Origin: Triticum aestivum
Taxonomy: Eukaryota > Streptophyta > Magnoliopsida > Poales > Poaceae
Direction: 5' to 3'
Assembly: GCF_018294505.1 (NCBI RefSeq)
Contig: NC_057807.1
Coordinates: 163,752,304-163,816,303 of the forward strand
Length of the DNA stretch: 64,000 bases
Part shown: piece by piece, positions 1 through 12,061 of the stretch
How the letters are laid out: each line of letters begins with the position of its first letter
Numbering within the stretch: the stretch's first letter is position 1
Translations under genes and position numbers: made by a program
Notes under the pieces: model-generated
The model's database searches: none
What the model was told of the DNA's origin: nothing
What the model saw: the letters and a program-made list of their open reading frames with translations, nothing else

Positions 1-3000
1 TCGTCCAAATCTTCATACTCATCAGTATCACGCGATGAAGAATAAGAGCTGGCCACCAGATCAGGAACTTTGACCCTCTTGAATTTCTTCGGAGGAGGTG
101 CAGACCAGTCAAATGCTTCCTGAAGACCCATAGTCTTCAGTTCTTCCGCGCTATAGACATGAGTGAGGACAGCCCAGGTGCGGTTGAGGGTTTCATGAAG
201 GTGATAATGATTCTTCTTCACTGCATTATGTGTTGAGGTCATATTGTGAAGAACAGCAGCAAACTGACGCTTCACCCATTTGTGATTGCGATCAACCTTC
301 TGATGAAGACTGAGGAGTAACTCACGGTCAGTCATCACCCTGGGTGCTGTGGCTTGAGGATTTTGCTTTGCTGAGGTATTTGCGGCAGTGTCATGTGTGG
401 CAGAGTCGTCATTGGTAGAATAAGATGTAGCCAGACGAAATTGACCAACCAATGGACGAGTGCCTTCATCGATCACAGCAGCTGCCTTACCTTTATCATC
501 AGATGATGAAACTGGTCGCTTGAGGACTTCAATGGGAGGCAGGTAGCTACCATGGTTCAGAGTGTCAACTTTGTAATTCAGTGAAGATCTTGCCCTTATG
601 AATCTCATGATCCAAGGCGCATAGGGTTTCAGCTCGAATGGTGACATAGCAACATTCGCTAGAGTCCTCATGAAGAAATCATGGAAGTTGACGGGAACGC
701 CATGAATGATGTTGAAAAGCATGTTCTTCATGATGCCAACGACATCTTCATCATTTGAGTCGTGGCCTTTGATAGGACTCATTGTCTTCGTCAGGATGCG
801 ATAGACAGTCTGAGGCACATAAAGCAATTCCTTGACGAGGAATTTGGTTCGTGGGGCCTGCCCTGGCTTCAAAGGCTTCATGAGCACTTGCATATAGTGA
901 TTGGTCAGTTCAGGGTCATTGTAGATGCAACGTGCACTGTCATGGGGAGGATCAAGAGGAAGGACACGAAGCAATTCAGTTGCTGGTGCCTTATAATGAG
1001 TGTTTTCAGTCATCCAATCCAGCACCCATGAATTGACATCTTCAGCATCTCCGGTGATATGCAGTGTGGCGTAGAATTGAAGAATGAGTTCTTCATTCCA
1101 ATCGCAAATGTCAGTGCAGAAATTCAATAATCCTGCATCGTGAATAGCACTGAGGACTGGCTCGAAGCATGGCAGAGATTCCATATCCACATGAGGAATA
1201 TGTTCATGATCGAAGATTTTGTCCTTGTTAAAGAGAACTGAGGAATAGAAGTTGGCTTGACTAGCAGTCCAGAAACGCCTCTTCCTTATGCGAGCAGAGC
1301 CATATGGATTATAATCAGTGAAGAACACATGCTCAGAAAAGAAGTCTTCAGCCTTGAATTTTTGCTTGCTTGAGAACGGATTCTTCGGCTTGGGCAAAGG
1401 AGTGTCAGTGATTTGCAGCACAACCTCAGGAATCACGAGCTCAGGTTCTTCAGGCTGAGGAATTTCTGGTTCCTCCTCTTGTGCAACTTGAGGATCAGCA
1501 GCGGCAGGTTCTTCAGCACTAGCGGCTGGAATTTCTTCATGAACAGATGGAGTGGGATGAGTTTCTTTAGAGCCCATCTGAACTGTGGTTGCCGGGGACT
1601 GAGGAATTTGTTGGATAGGTGTGAATGGAGGAGTATTGGGATGCTGACTTTCCCAAAAGTCATCATTCATCACGGGAGTGGTGCATCCAATATCCACATC
1701 TTCTTCTTCATTTTCAATTTCCTCAACACCAGCCTCTTCAGCTGTGAACTGAGGCATAGGTGAGGAAATGACTGGCGTTGAAGGGATTGCTTCCACTTCA
1801 ATTTCTTCATCAAGCTGCTATGACGTAGCAGCAGAATGATTTTCTTCATCAGATCCACTTGGGATCTTGTAGTCTTCTCCATAAGGAACAATTTCCTTTC
1901 ATGACATGGAGGAAATCGGAACGGCATCAATAGGATTTTCAAGAGAGCTGGTCATTGGCTTCATTTTCTTTGCAGCCAAAGAATTTGACGCAGCTGATGC
2001 CTTCCTTTTCTTCACTGCAGCTCGCTCTGCAGCCTTGGTCTTCTTCACTTCATAGGAAGAAGGAAGAATTGGAGTTGGTGTAGGCACGGGAGGAGCTGAG
2101 GAATCTGGTTCATTTTCTTCAGGCGCAACTGGTGCAGTTGCCCTGATCTCTTCAGTTTCTTCAGGCGCACCACTAGTGGATGCCCTGGCAATTTCTTCAG
2201 TGGCTGGAATGGAGTCATCAGCCCTGGAACTTACATTTTCATCAGCAGGCTGAAAGTCATCAGCGATGCTAGCATGTTCTTCAGCAGGCTGAGCAGAGTC
2301 TGCAGCCTGAGGATTTTCTTGTTGCGATGGAGCTGCAACAGTTGTCATTTTCTTCGTCAGGTTGACGAATCTCACTTTGGCTCCTTGCCAATCAGCATAG
2401 TATGCATCGAAGTCTTTGCTGAGGGCTTGAATTTCAGACTGAGCCTTGAGAAGTTCCTCAGGTGTCAATCTGACAACATTCTTCTTCAGAAGCTTCTCCT
2501 TTCTAGATTGAGCCTTCTTGATCTCACGTGGCTTCTCAAATTTCCATTTCTCTTGAGTGATGAATTGGGTCAGCATGTGCCTTTGACCAGGAGTCAGACG
2601 CAGATCAGGCATTGGAGTGTTTGGGTCCTTGTGCCAGAGATCAATGTAATCGAGGATCTTCTTCGGATCCAAAAGCAGTGGCACAGATGTGCCTTTGGCT
2701 CTAGCGGCCTTCACTTGTCTATCTCTGATGATTTCTTCAAGTTCTTCATCAGAAGCTTCATCATCAGAGGGCACTTGGAATGCAACCTGTTTCTTCCTTG
2801 GACTTGGCCGAGGACCGCGTCCAGCTGTTGCTTTAGTCTTCAACAGAGTGGGGCCTGATGAGGACATTGGTGCAGCTGAGGAACTTGCTGAGACACCAGA
2901 AGCAATTCAAAAACCAGTAGTCCTTTGGCATTTAGCCAGATGCACAGGAGTTGAGGACTTTGGTGGAGCAGTAGCGGTCTGAGGAATTTGCCGTGAGGGA

Positions 3001-3503
3001 ATAGCTGAGGAACTTGGCCGTGAGGGCGCTGTCGGTGAAGGACTTGGCTTGCGAGCAGGCTTCTTTGGCATTGATTTCCTCGGTCTGACCGAGGTCTCAG
3101 CAGCAGCAGCAGCGGCAGAATCCTCATTGAATTTCTTCACAGCCTCCTTGGCTTGTCTTGCCAATTTGGCTTGGCGTTTTGCCCATTCTTCAGGAAAGTC
3201 CTCACCACTTTTGATACTAGTGGGATCAGCTACTTGGCCAGGTGCCAATGGAGCTCTAGGGCACGGAGGATTGAGGGAGAATTTCTTCATGTACTTTGGA
3301 GTAACATATCGATATTCCCTCTAGTCCCTTGCCCATCTCCGTTCAATTCTCTGAATGCGCACCTTCCGCTGATTCTTGTTTTCTTTGCCAAACTTGGCTT
3401 CATCAGGTGTGCAATAGTCCTTATAGAGTTCATTAGGGATTTCGAAAGCAGTCATGACCTCAGGCCTCTTTCCTCCTTTCTGCGGTCTCTTTCCTTCAGC
3501 CAT
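1..3503 (-). pseudogene. env-like third ORF of the SIRE-type element, interrupted and partial
   Basis: The start chosen is the ATG at 3,503 (product begins MAEGKRPQKGG). From there one frame stays open without any frameshift to base 1, about 1,167 codons, broken only by TAG at 3,323, TGA at 2,909, TGA at 1,901 and TAG at 1,820. The last 605 codons to the window edge are uninterrupted. The N-terminal part is Lys/Pro/Ala-rich, followed by a charged segment and a Glu/Pro-rich low-complexity stretch. A globular domain (about bases 1,340-540) containing HVFFTDYNPYGSAR resembles what databases call a putative plant transposon protein domain. SIRE elements carry such env-like genes of unproven function. 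I saw no convincing signal peptide or membrane anchor in the visible part. The four stops fit C-to-T decay. Confidence 0.72.
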
Positions 3504-4218
3504 ATTCTTCAGATGAGGAATTTGAACAATTGAACACTCTGAAGAAGTATGCAGTTTTTCTTCGAGGAACGCTGCAAATGAGTTAAGTTGATGAGAACCT
3601 AGTGATTCAGCAGCGGACATGAGTACCTGTGAACAGAGTGTAGGTGCGAGGAATTTGGAGAGGTCATATGCGTTCTCAGAAGATTTTTCGAAAAGACAAG
3701 TTTTGAGGAATTTGACCAGATGAGCCTTGAGGAATTTCACCAAGCGTTTTGTCTCAGGTTCCAGAGTTGTATAGATCGAAGATCCACACAATTGAGGAAT
3801 CTTGAAGAAAATGATTGCTTAGAGAAATAGTTCAAGATCATACGATCCGTGAGGTGTTCATATGTGTGAGGATATGAAGAAAAACACCTTTGAAGATTTT
3901 CAGGAAAGCATGAGAATCAAAGTGAGTAATAAAAGTAACTTTTAATTACCCGAAATGAAGAACACGACGAACTGAGATGAACAGACGTGAAGTTCGTCAG
4001 GTTAGATCTCCCACGCCCTAACTTGGCAGAGGGAAACAGCTACGGCGGCGGCAGAGTGAAGATTTACGCAACCAGCGCGAGTACGACGGCGACGAGGTCG
4101 AGGCAGTGAAGCTCTTCCTCACCGGCGATGATGGAGTAGCGGCGGCGCTAGGGTTTGAGAATCTCGAGCGAGACACAGCGACCGAGCGGAGTAAATGAAG
4201 TGAGGAAGGGGAGAGGGG
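3504..4218 (-). other. leader of the env-like gene with a possible intron
   Basis: Between the TATA box and the ATG is a GC-rich plant-style leader containing AAACCCTAGCGCCGCC (about 4,154-4,139), followed by AT-richer sequence. A candidate donor (GT at 3,949-3,948, context CGGGTAATT) and acceptor (TTTGCAG ending at 3,572) would remove about 378 nt and leave the ATG at 3,503 as the first good start. The intron is inferred from splice-like motifs only. In-frame codons upstream of the ATG do not resemble anything I recognise. Confidence 0.4.
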
Positions 4219-4227
4219 TATTTATAG
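4219..4227 (-). promoter_or_regulatory. internal TATA box upstream of the env-like gene
   Basis: The minus strand reads CTATAAATA, followed within about 60 nt by a CCCTAG/GCCGCC-rich leader, the pattern of a grass pol II promoter. It lies between pol and the third ORF, so that ORF could be transcribed independently of the LTR. Confidence 0.5.
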
Positions 4228-4616
4228 CCACGGTGAATAACTGTTCGTCCGAAGATTTTGGGACGAACATGCCCCTGCCCTTTCTCCTTCACACGACATG
4301 TGTCACCCACGTACTATGCAGATGAGATCGTGTAAGATCGTGGGTGAATAAAATATTGCATCATGTGATGCGGAACGGTTTGAGCGGTAAAACCGAAAAT
4401 CTAGATAAGATTTGTTTTAAAGTTTCGTTCGCAATTTCTTCAGTTGACAAGGACACAGTGAAGACTTTGAACGAGTTTCAAATAGAACACACATGAAGAA
4501 TTTGTGAATAGATTGGGTTGAGTATAGCATAGAGGGGGAAGGGTCCGATCACATTCACTTCGCAGAAATCTCAACTTGAAGAAATAGCAATAAGTGAATG
4601 CTGTAGAGGACATAAA

Positions 4617-4655
<39 letters not shown>

Positions 4656-4964
4656 CCAATGAAGAAAAACGACGGGAACAGTGAAGATTTTGCAAAGTTG
4701 AAGAATTTGAAAACTGAAGAATTTCAAAAATGAGGAAAAACTCAAATTTGAAGAGTTTCAACTTTTTGTGGTGGCGTGACCCACCGTATAAGAATGATGA
4801 CTTCAGACACCGCGTACAATTGTCGTAGGGTTCTGAGAATCAAATTCTTCATTAATTTCTTCACACTTAGAGTGTTATTCTTCATTGATTGAAGAAAAAC
4901 CTTTCTTCATGTGTTGCACATCTAAGTCATCAATTCTGCATAAGGGTTAGGATGTGTGTCCTTT
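4228..4964 (-). other. non-coding spacer between pol and the env-like gene
   Basis: No open frame of note. The sequence is rich in GAAGA/CTTCA words, as in the rest of this element, and contains a TA microsatellite. It would act as the upstream region of the internal TATA box. Confidence 0.5.
4621..4654. repeat. (TA)17 microsatellite
   Basis: Uninterrupted alternating TA for 34 bases. Probably length-variable. Confidence 0.95.
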
Positions 4965-6832
4965 TCAAAGAACATTCGAAGATTCTAAGATACTGAGCTC
5001 ACACCGCAACTTGCTAAATCTCTTCTCATCCAAGGGCTTAGTGAAGATATCAGCTAGTTGTTCTTCAGTCTTCACGTGCTCGATGGAGATGTCGCCCTTC
5101 AACACATGATCACGAAGAAAATGATGACGAATTTGAATGTGCTTTGTCTTCGAGTGCTGAACTGGGTTGTGAGCAATCTTGATGGCACTCTCATTGTCAC
5201 AAAGGAGAGGCACATTCTTCACTTTGACGCCATAGTCCTTGAGGGTTTGCTTCATCCAAAGCAGTTGAGCACAGCAAGAGCCAGCAACAATGTATTCAGC
5301 TTCAGCAGTAGACAGTGATACGCAGTTCTGTTTCTTCGAGGACCAACAGACCAAAGATCGTCCGAGGAAATGACAGGTACCAGATGTTGACTTGTGGTCC
5401 ACACGATCACCAGCATAGTCAGAGTCAGAATATCCAATGAGATCAAAAGCAGAGCCCTTGGGGTACCATAATCCTAGTGTTGGTGTGTGAGCTAGATATC
5501 GAAGAATATGCTTCACAACCTTATGGTGTGATTCCTTCGGTGCAGCTTGAAATCGGGCACCCATGCAAACACTAAGCATTATATTTGGCCTAGATGCACA
5601 TAAGTACAATAAAGAACCAATCATGGAGCGGTATACCTTGTGATCGAAGTCAATACCATTTTCATCAGTGCATAGATGGCCATTTGTGGGCATAGGAATT
5701 TTGACGCCTTTGCAATCTTGCATGCCGAATTTCCTCAGTACATCTTTGAGGTATTTCTCCTGAGATATGAATATGCCATTGCGCTGCTGACGAATTTGAA
5801 GACCTAAGAAGAATTTCAACTCTCCCATCATATACATTTGATATTCTTCACTCATCATATTGGAAAAGTCATCACTATAACATTGGTCAGTACAGCCAAA
5901 GATAATATCATCAACATATATTTGGCACACAAACAGTTCACCATCATAAGATTTAGTAAAGAGAGTAGGATCAAGTGAACCGGGTGTGAAGCCATTCTTC
6001 ACGAAGAATTCCTTCAATGTATCATACCATGCCCGAGGGGCTTGCTTGAGGCCATAGAGGGCCTTATTGAGTCTGAAGACTTTGTCAGGATTCTTTGGAT
6101 CTTCAAAACCTGGGGGTTGAGCAACATATACTTCTTCCTCAAGCTTACCATTGAGGAATGCACTTTTCACATCCATTTGATATAAGATGATATCATGATG
6201 GTTAGCATAGGCAAGTAATATGCGAATAGCCTCAAGTCTAGCAACAGGTGCAAAAGTTTCATCGAAATCAATTCCTTCAACCTGTGTGTAGCCTTGAGCT
6301 ACTAGTCGTGCCTTATTCCTCACCACAAGGCCATTTTCATCTTGCTTGTTGCGGTAGATCCACTTTGTGCCAATAATATTATGCTTGCGAGGATCTGGGC
6401 GGTTGACCAGTTCCCAGACATTATTGAGCTCGAACTGATGTAATTCTTCTTGCATAGCCTGAATCCACTCCGGCTCCAGAAATGCTTCATCTACCTTAGT
6501 GGGCTCTATGATAGAGACAAAAGCATAGTGCCCACAAAAGATAGATAAATGTGAAGCTTTTGAGCATGTGAGAGGACCTGGTGCACTAATGTCATCGATG
6601 ATCTTCTCCACTTGCACTTCTTTTGCAACGCGAGGATGAGCTGGTTGTCGCTGAGGAATTTGATACTGCATGCCATTTTCCTCAGGATTTTCTTCATGTG
6701 CATCAGCCCGACGTTCTTCATGAACAGGAATGAGTTCTTCAGCAGATTCTTCAGTAGGAATGAAATCCTCAGTTGCCTTGAGCTTGATAGCATCCTCGGG
6801 TGCTGGTTCATCTAACACAGAAGGTAGGTGCT
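4965..6832 (-). pseudogene. pol: copia pol, reverse transcriptase and RNase H part
   Basis: About 622 codons remain open to the stop at 4,965. The frame continues upstream to 7,121, but codons before about 6,832 are integrase sequence read in the wrong frame. RT motifs are easy to see: [44 protein letters not shown] and the catalytic YVDD (about bases 5,918-5,907). RNase H follows with [16 protein letters not shown] and [10 protein letters not shown], and the product ends ADIFTKPL...LESSNVL, as in SIRE elements. The domain is uninterrupted and keeps its catalytic residues, but it is separated from integrase by a deletion and frame change, so no complete polyprotein can be made. Confidence 0.9.
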
Positions 6833-7950
6833 CTATTGGGTTTCTTGTGAGTGAGGAGTTCATAGGCCGTCTTCTTGAAGATTTTGTGAAGATATACTTT
6901 GTTGATGATGTGGCATGCAGTATCAATTGCATCAATCCAAAAACGCTGAGGCGTTTTGTATTCATCAAGCATAGTGCGAGCCATCTCAACAAGAGTTCTA
7001 TTCTTGCACTCCATGACGCCATTTTGCTAAGGAGTATAGGGAGCACATAACTCATGAGTAATACCAAGTTCATCAAGATAGGCATCAAGACCGGAATTCT
7101 TGAACTCAGTTCCATTGTCACTTCTGATATGCTTGATCTTCACACCAAAGTTGGTTGAAGCCCTCAAGGAAAATCGTTTGAAGACTTCCTACACTTCATG
7201 TTTGTAAGTAACAATGTGTACCCATGTATATCGAGAATAATCATCAACAATGACAAAACCATATAGAGATGCATCATTAGTGACTGCTGAGTAATGATTA
7301 GGTCCGAAGAGGTCCATGTGAAGCAATTCGAATGGACGGGTAGTGGTCATGATAGTCTTCGCTGGATGCTTGGCCTTGGTCATTTTTCCAGCTTCACCAG
7401 CTCCGCACAGGTGATACTTGAGGAATTTGACATTTTCAGTGCCAATGACATGCTTCTTCTTCGCAAGCGTGTTCAAATTCCTCATGCCTGCGTGACCAAG
7501 TCGTCGATGCCATAGCCAGCCTTCTGAAGCTTTTGCAAGTAGACACACGGCTGGTTGTGGCCCTGTAGAGAAATCAAAAATATACAAATCTCCTCTCCTA
7601 AAGCCTTCAAAGACTTTGGAATTGTCAGCTTCTATAATCACAACACAGCGATAGTTTCCAAAGACAACAACCATATCAAGATCACAAAGCATTGAGACTG
7701 ACATGAGATTGTATCCTAAGGACTCAACAAGCATGACTTTGTCCATGTGTTTATCCTTAGAGATTGCAAGCTTACCAAGACCCAATACCTGACTTTTGCC
7801 TTTGTCAGTGAAGATGATATGCTTCAGAGGTGACGGTGATAAGGGAGTATCCATCAATAGATTCTTGTCACCAGTCATGTGATTTGTACATCCACTATCG
7901 AGGACCCATTCAGTGGTTTTGGGTTGATCATCCTGTAGATGAATTAGTGT
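6808..7950 (-). pseudogene. pol: copia pol, protease and integrase part
   Basis: Read in a different frame from gag and from RT. It begins near the aspartic protease active site (WVLDSGCTNHMTG, about 7,911-7,873). The GAG-pre-integrase region follows (WLWHRRLGHAGMRNL), then a degraded HHCC finger in which the first Cys pair reads HLCGAG. The integrase core has HMDLFGP, VDDYSRYTWV and IRSDNGTEF, then [20 protein letters not shown] with the catalytic Glu. TAG codons at 7,191 and 7,029 interrupt it; both sit where CAG (Gln) is expected. The frame ends at 6,808, after the sequence passes directly from the [11 protein letters not shown] region into the linker before RT. The missing stretch, roughly 50 codons as judged from related elements, would be the integrase C-terminal region. 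Confidence 0.85.
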
Positions 7951-8123
7951 AGCTTACAATCTCATATGCTTCATCAGTGAAGAATATGATATCAAGTTCA
8001 TCAGATGAATTTCATCAAGCAGTAAACAGATATAGCAATATGAGGACGTGTGAAATGAAAGTTCATTTCATCATGATTCACCTGCATCCTTTCACGCAAT
8101 TTGTCAGGTCCCCAGCAAATTCT

Positions 8124-9956
8124 TCAGACGTTAAAGCATGTCTGGAGACCTGACCCTGCAGAAGAGATTAGTTCTTTTTCTTCACCACCCACATCTGGAG
8201 GGGTTGGCAAAGAATTCATCACTCTGCGAGCACCATATGAGAAAGATGGCAAAGATGCCAAACCGTTTCGTTTCACATAAGAGGGGTTAGGGTAAGCATA
8301 TGAATAAGCAGAGTAATTCTTCGAGGACTTATGAACATAATGATTTGAAGAATAATGCACATATTCATAGCCCTTAGCTCTACCCTGCGAGACAGAGTTG
8401 TTAGCATGATGATAACCATATGAGGACTTTGATCCATGTGAGGAATTTGGTCCGTATGAGGACTTGGATCCACATGAAGAGTTTGGTCCATATGACGAAT
8501 TTGATCTGGGGTTCCTGTTCTTCACAGGTGGTGTCATGAGGACATTCACCTGAAGACTTTCAACATAACTTTTGGGAACCCAGATTTTCTTCATAGGGGA
8601 ACCGTTCCTGCAGTTAGTGCCAACATATCTAGCAAATACTTCACCATTCTGATTTTTGAACAGTTTATAGTTGGAGTCAAATGACTCATCATAAGAATGA
8701 GGAGATTCACATGTAAAGCCAGATAAGTTTGATGGATCAACTGGAGGTCCCTTTGCAGCAACCCATGAGGTTTTGGGGTACTGCTCAGGCTTCCAATATG
8801 TTCCATCAGCATTGAGTTTCCTCTCAAAGGCAATACCCTATTTCCTAGGGTTTCTGTTGAGGATCTGCTTTTTAAGCACATCACAAAGAGTCTGATGCCC
8901 TTTGAGGCTTTTGTACATACCTGTCATGTACAATTCCTTCAGCCCTGCATTGTCAGTGATACTAGCAATGTCCTCAAATGAGGAATTAGTGATAGCAGAG
9001 GCAGATGAAGAATTTGTAACAGTTGAAGCATTAGAACATTCAGGTGAGGAATTAGCAGATTCACGTTCAATGCACTTTAAGCATGGAGGAACAAATTCTT
9101 CCTGAGAACCGCTGATTTGTTGAGCTAGTACTGAATCGCGCTCCTTCTGAAGATCTTCATAACACACTCTTAGCTTTTCAAGATCTTCCTTTCTTTGAAG
9201 AGATTCAGAAGAAAGCTTCTCGTGATCAGTCAAGAGGGTATTATGTTGATCTTGAAGGGCGTCAAACTTGGAGTGAATTCTCTGAAGACATTCACCCAAT
9301 GCTTTTGACTGATCCATTTCTTTACGCAACATATCATCACTTTTGTCTAGCATGTCTTGAGTTTGTTCCAAAGCAGTTTGTTGTTTAGTGGCAATGCAAA
9401 CGAGTTTGGTATAACAAGATTCAATATCATCATCAGATTCATCATTATCAGATTCATCATTATCAGATTCATCATTATCAGATTCATTATTATCAAATTC
9501 ATCATCACAGAACTCGGATGAGGAGCATTTTGTTACCTCAGCACCGTCTGCCATGAGACATGATGCAGAAGATGATGATTCTGGCTCGAAAGTCATCGTT
9601 TTGAGAGATTCCTTGAAGTCCTCAAACCAGGGATCATGACGGGTTCGATGACCTTCATAGACATCAGAGATTCGGTCCCAGATATGCTTCGAATTTCCAA
9701 GATGCATAATGTGTCCGAATTGATCTCTGGATAGGCAGGAACAGATGATATCCTTCGCCATGATGTCAAGTCGAGTGTACTTGCGAATATCATCAGCATC
9801 CGCCATCTTGCATAGATCAGTAAGACCAATCTCAGTGACGGTCCACAGCTTGCTGTTCATTGCCATGAGGCGCTTCCTCATCATGGCCTTCCACTTGGGA
9901 TAGTCATGACTGTCAAGGATAGGGCATGTCACTTTCTTCATACCTGCGGTCGACAT
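8124..9956 (-). pseudogene. gag: copia gag with acidic repeat and coiled-coil region
   Basis: Starts at the ATG at 9,956, 54 nt after the PBS. The N-terminal third resembles UBN2-type gag (WKAMMRKRLMAMNSKLW, LSRDQFGHIMHLGNSKHIWD). Then come a Ser/Asp/Glu tract with a DNDES tandem repeat, a heptad-rich probable coiled coil (about residues 185-285) and a Ser/Asn-rich tail. An in-frame TAG at 8,840 ends the first 372 codons. The same frame then continues to 8,124 through a tandem SSYGPNSS/GSKSS repeat. I see no CCHC zinc knuckle; PCLKC is the only Cys pair. The frame changes before protease. Confidence 0.8.
9436..9495 (-). repeat. four 15-bp tandem repeats inside gag
   Basis: The plus strand shows GATTCATCATTATCA four times in a row, the last with one change (CATCAT to CATTAT). 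On the coding strand they encode repeated Asp-Asn-Asp-Glu-Ser. The unit length keeps the frame, so copy number can vary without breaking gag. Confidence 0.9.
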
Positions 9957-10009
9957 AACTAAAACTCCAGGCGGTTAAACCAAAATCACACAGAACAAGG
10001 GAGTACCTT

Positions 10010-10021
10010 GCTCTGATACCA
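10010..10021 (-). other. primer binding site of the copia element
   Basis: The minus strand reads TGGTATCAGAGC, complementary to the 3' end of initiator tRNA-Met, two bases from the LTR end. Confidence 0.92.
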
Positions 10022-10023
10022 AT

Positions 10024-11559
10024 TGAAAGTGAGTTATATCGACTAGAGGGGGGGTGAATAGGCGATTTTTATGAATTCTTCACTGAGGAATTTGCCGGTG
10101 AGGAAATTCCTTAGCGAAGAACTACTTGCAGCGGAATAAGTACTCAGAAGTATGCATAACAGAACACAAGCATGGTCATCATGATGAAATGAAGACTAGC
10201 ACAGAGTACAGAAAGCGTAATCACAGGATAATAAGATGAAGACAAACAGACTGAAGAAATTGAACTAAGGAAATTGAAAAAGTCTTCAGTCAAAGTCTTC
10301 AAGCACAGATATGAACAACATTCAACATAGTAATGAGGAAATGAAAGAGTTGAGGAAATAGAACCAGTTAGTTGGTGAAGACAATGATTTGGTAAACCAG
10401 TTCCAACTGTTGTCTCAGTTGTACGTCTGGTTGGAGCGGCTGAGTATTTAAACTCGAGGACACGCAGTCCCGGACACCCAGTCACTGAGCCGCAACTCAG
10501 GACACCCAGTCCTCACCGTATTCTCCTTGAACTAAGACCACGCAGGTCTCGTCCAATCACTCATGGTAAGTCTTCAGGTGACTTCCAAACCTTCACAGAC
10601 TTGGTCACTCGGCCATCCACAATTCCTCTTGGATGCTCTAGACCTTGACGCCTAACCGTCTGGAAGAAGCACATTCTTCAAAGGTAACAAGCGTCGGATC
10701 TACGCAGGATCAATTTCTTCAGTGATGCTCAATCACTTTGGGTTTGTGGGGGTTTGGTTTTGGGATTTTCCTCACTTGATGATTTTCGCTCAAAGTCTTC
10801 GGAGGATGGGTTGCTCTCAAATGACAAGTGTCAAGTTCTCTCGGAGTAGCCAACCAACTAGTGGTTGTAGGGGGCGGCTATTTATAGCCTAGGGAGCAGC
10901 CCGACATGATAAGACATAAATGCCCTTCAATGATATGACCGTTAGGTGGATAAGATATTTTGGGACAGCCGGCGCGTAGCACAGCAACGGTCGGAAATTT
11001 GACTCTCAAATTCCTCAGGGCTATCATGTTCCTCACTGTGTAGGCAATTCGCACTGGCGAGTTCCTAACTCCTCAGTCAGAGCAAAGTCCTCAGTGACCA
11101 GAAGAACTGCGTCTCTGTCTCTGAAGAAATTGACTGAACTGTATGAGATTTCCAATGGCTTCACTCGAAGGGATTGGTAGGTGTAGGATTTTGAGTTGAG
11201 CATCACATGGAATTTTTTCCTTAGTATTTCCTCGACCCCCTTTAATAGTACGGTGTTTCCTATGAATCAAGAAAAAGAAAATGAAACTATGAAAACAAAA
11301 GTCTTCACGCTTCATGTTCCTCGAATGAATACCAAGTCTTCAAGGTCACACCAATTTCTTCACTTTCAAAGTCTTCAGAAAGTCTTCAGAATATCAAAGT
11401 CTTCAGTCGAAGAACTTCATTTTTAGGGGTCGACTTTCTCTGTAAATATCAAACTCCTCGTAGACTTATAGACCTGTGTACACTCACAAACTCATCAGTC
11501 CCTTAACCTATAAGTCTTCAATACACCAAAATCTCTAAGGGGCACTAGATGCACTTACA
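10024..11559 (-). repeat. 5' LTR of the copia element
   Basis: 1,536 bp. On the minus strand it starts TGTAAGTGCATCTAG and ends ATAACTCACTTTCA. The U3/R boundary should lie just downstream of the TATA box at 10,887-10,878. There are no supported genes inside; short open frames here are chance. GAAGACTTTG-like words recur throughout. Confidence 0.88.
10878..10887 (-). promoter_or_regulatory. TATA box of the copia 5' LTR
   Basis: The minus strand reads CTATAAATAG, followed by GCCGCC-rich leader. About 670 bp into the LTR, consistent with U3 length in this lineage. Confidence 0.75.
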
Positions 11560-11702
11560 CCTCCCTTTTCTCTTCCCTAGACAGCGTGGTGCTCTACGCC
11601 GACAAGACCCAATCCCTAGGCAGGATTCAGCCATCGCTAGTATGCCAGGTCACGATGCCGTGGTCAAGGCTAGGAGGTGAGCGGCCCAAGGCCCGATAAG
11701 AG

Positions 11703-11726
11703 CTCATGAGACACAATGCTCATGAG
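11703..11726. repeat. hairpin 1 of G-A
   Basis: CTCATGAG, 8-nt loop ACACAATG, CTCATGAG; an 8-bp perfect stem. Confidence 0.7.
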
Positions 11727-12061
11727 GTCCCCTTTGGCGTGCAAGCAGCTGTATAGAAAATCGAAAAGGGGAGTCGAACTGCCCAAGTGGAACTGCGAGG
11801 TGGGGCGTGGGGAGCGAAACTGGTGCTGTAGCGAGCCAAGACTTATCTTTTTGCTGTCTGAGTCCATGAAGGAGGTGATGCTTGCTGTCGCGCCTATGGC
11901 ACTGTTGGGCGCAGCCTACATTGGCCACTCTCCTGCCTCGCTCGCCAAAATGCTCTACGTCCTCGGGTCCTGGCCCTCGAGCGAGCTAAGTCGCCGTTGG
12001 TATGCTAGGCCGCGATGCCGTGGTCAAGGCTAGGGGGTGAGGGCTGGAGAGCCAGTAGGAG

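Larger units (their letters stand above)
1..11559 (-). mobile_element. Ty1/copia LTR retrotransposon, SIRE/Maximus-like, 3' end outside window
   Basis: On the minus strand the order is 5' LTR (10,024-11,559), tRNA-Met-type PBS, gag, protease-integrase, RT-RNase H, a TATA box, then a long env-like gene that runs off the window start. Integrase lying before RT identifies copia. A large third gene after pol is characteristic of the SIRE lineage, and the size (over 11.5 kb without its 3' LTR) fits. The LTR begins TGTAAGT and ends ACTTTCA on the minus strand, a 6-of-7 inverted match. It lies inside gypsy copy G-A: the sequence resuming at about 11,565 matches copy B from about 40,447. The likely right-hand TSD is CCTCC (11,560-11,564); its partner is outside the window. 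The name Maximus is from memory and tentative. Confidence 0.88.

Noticed and set aside
9436..9495. CRISPR-like spaced repeat
   Set aside because: The 15-bp units are directly adjacent with no spacers and lie in frame in gag of a plant retrotransposon.
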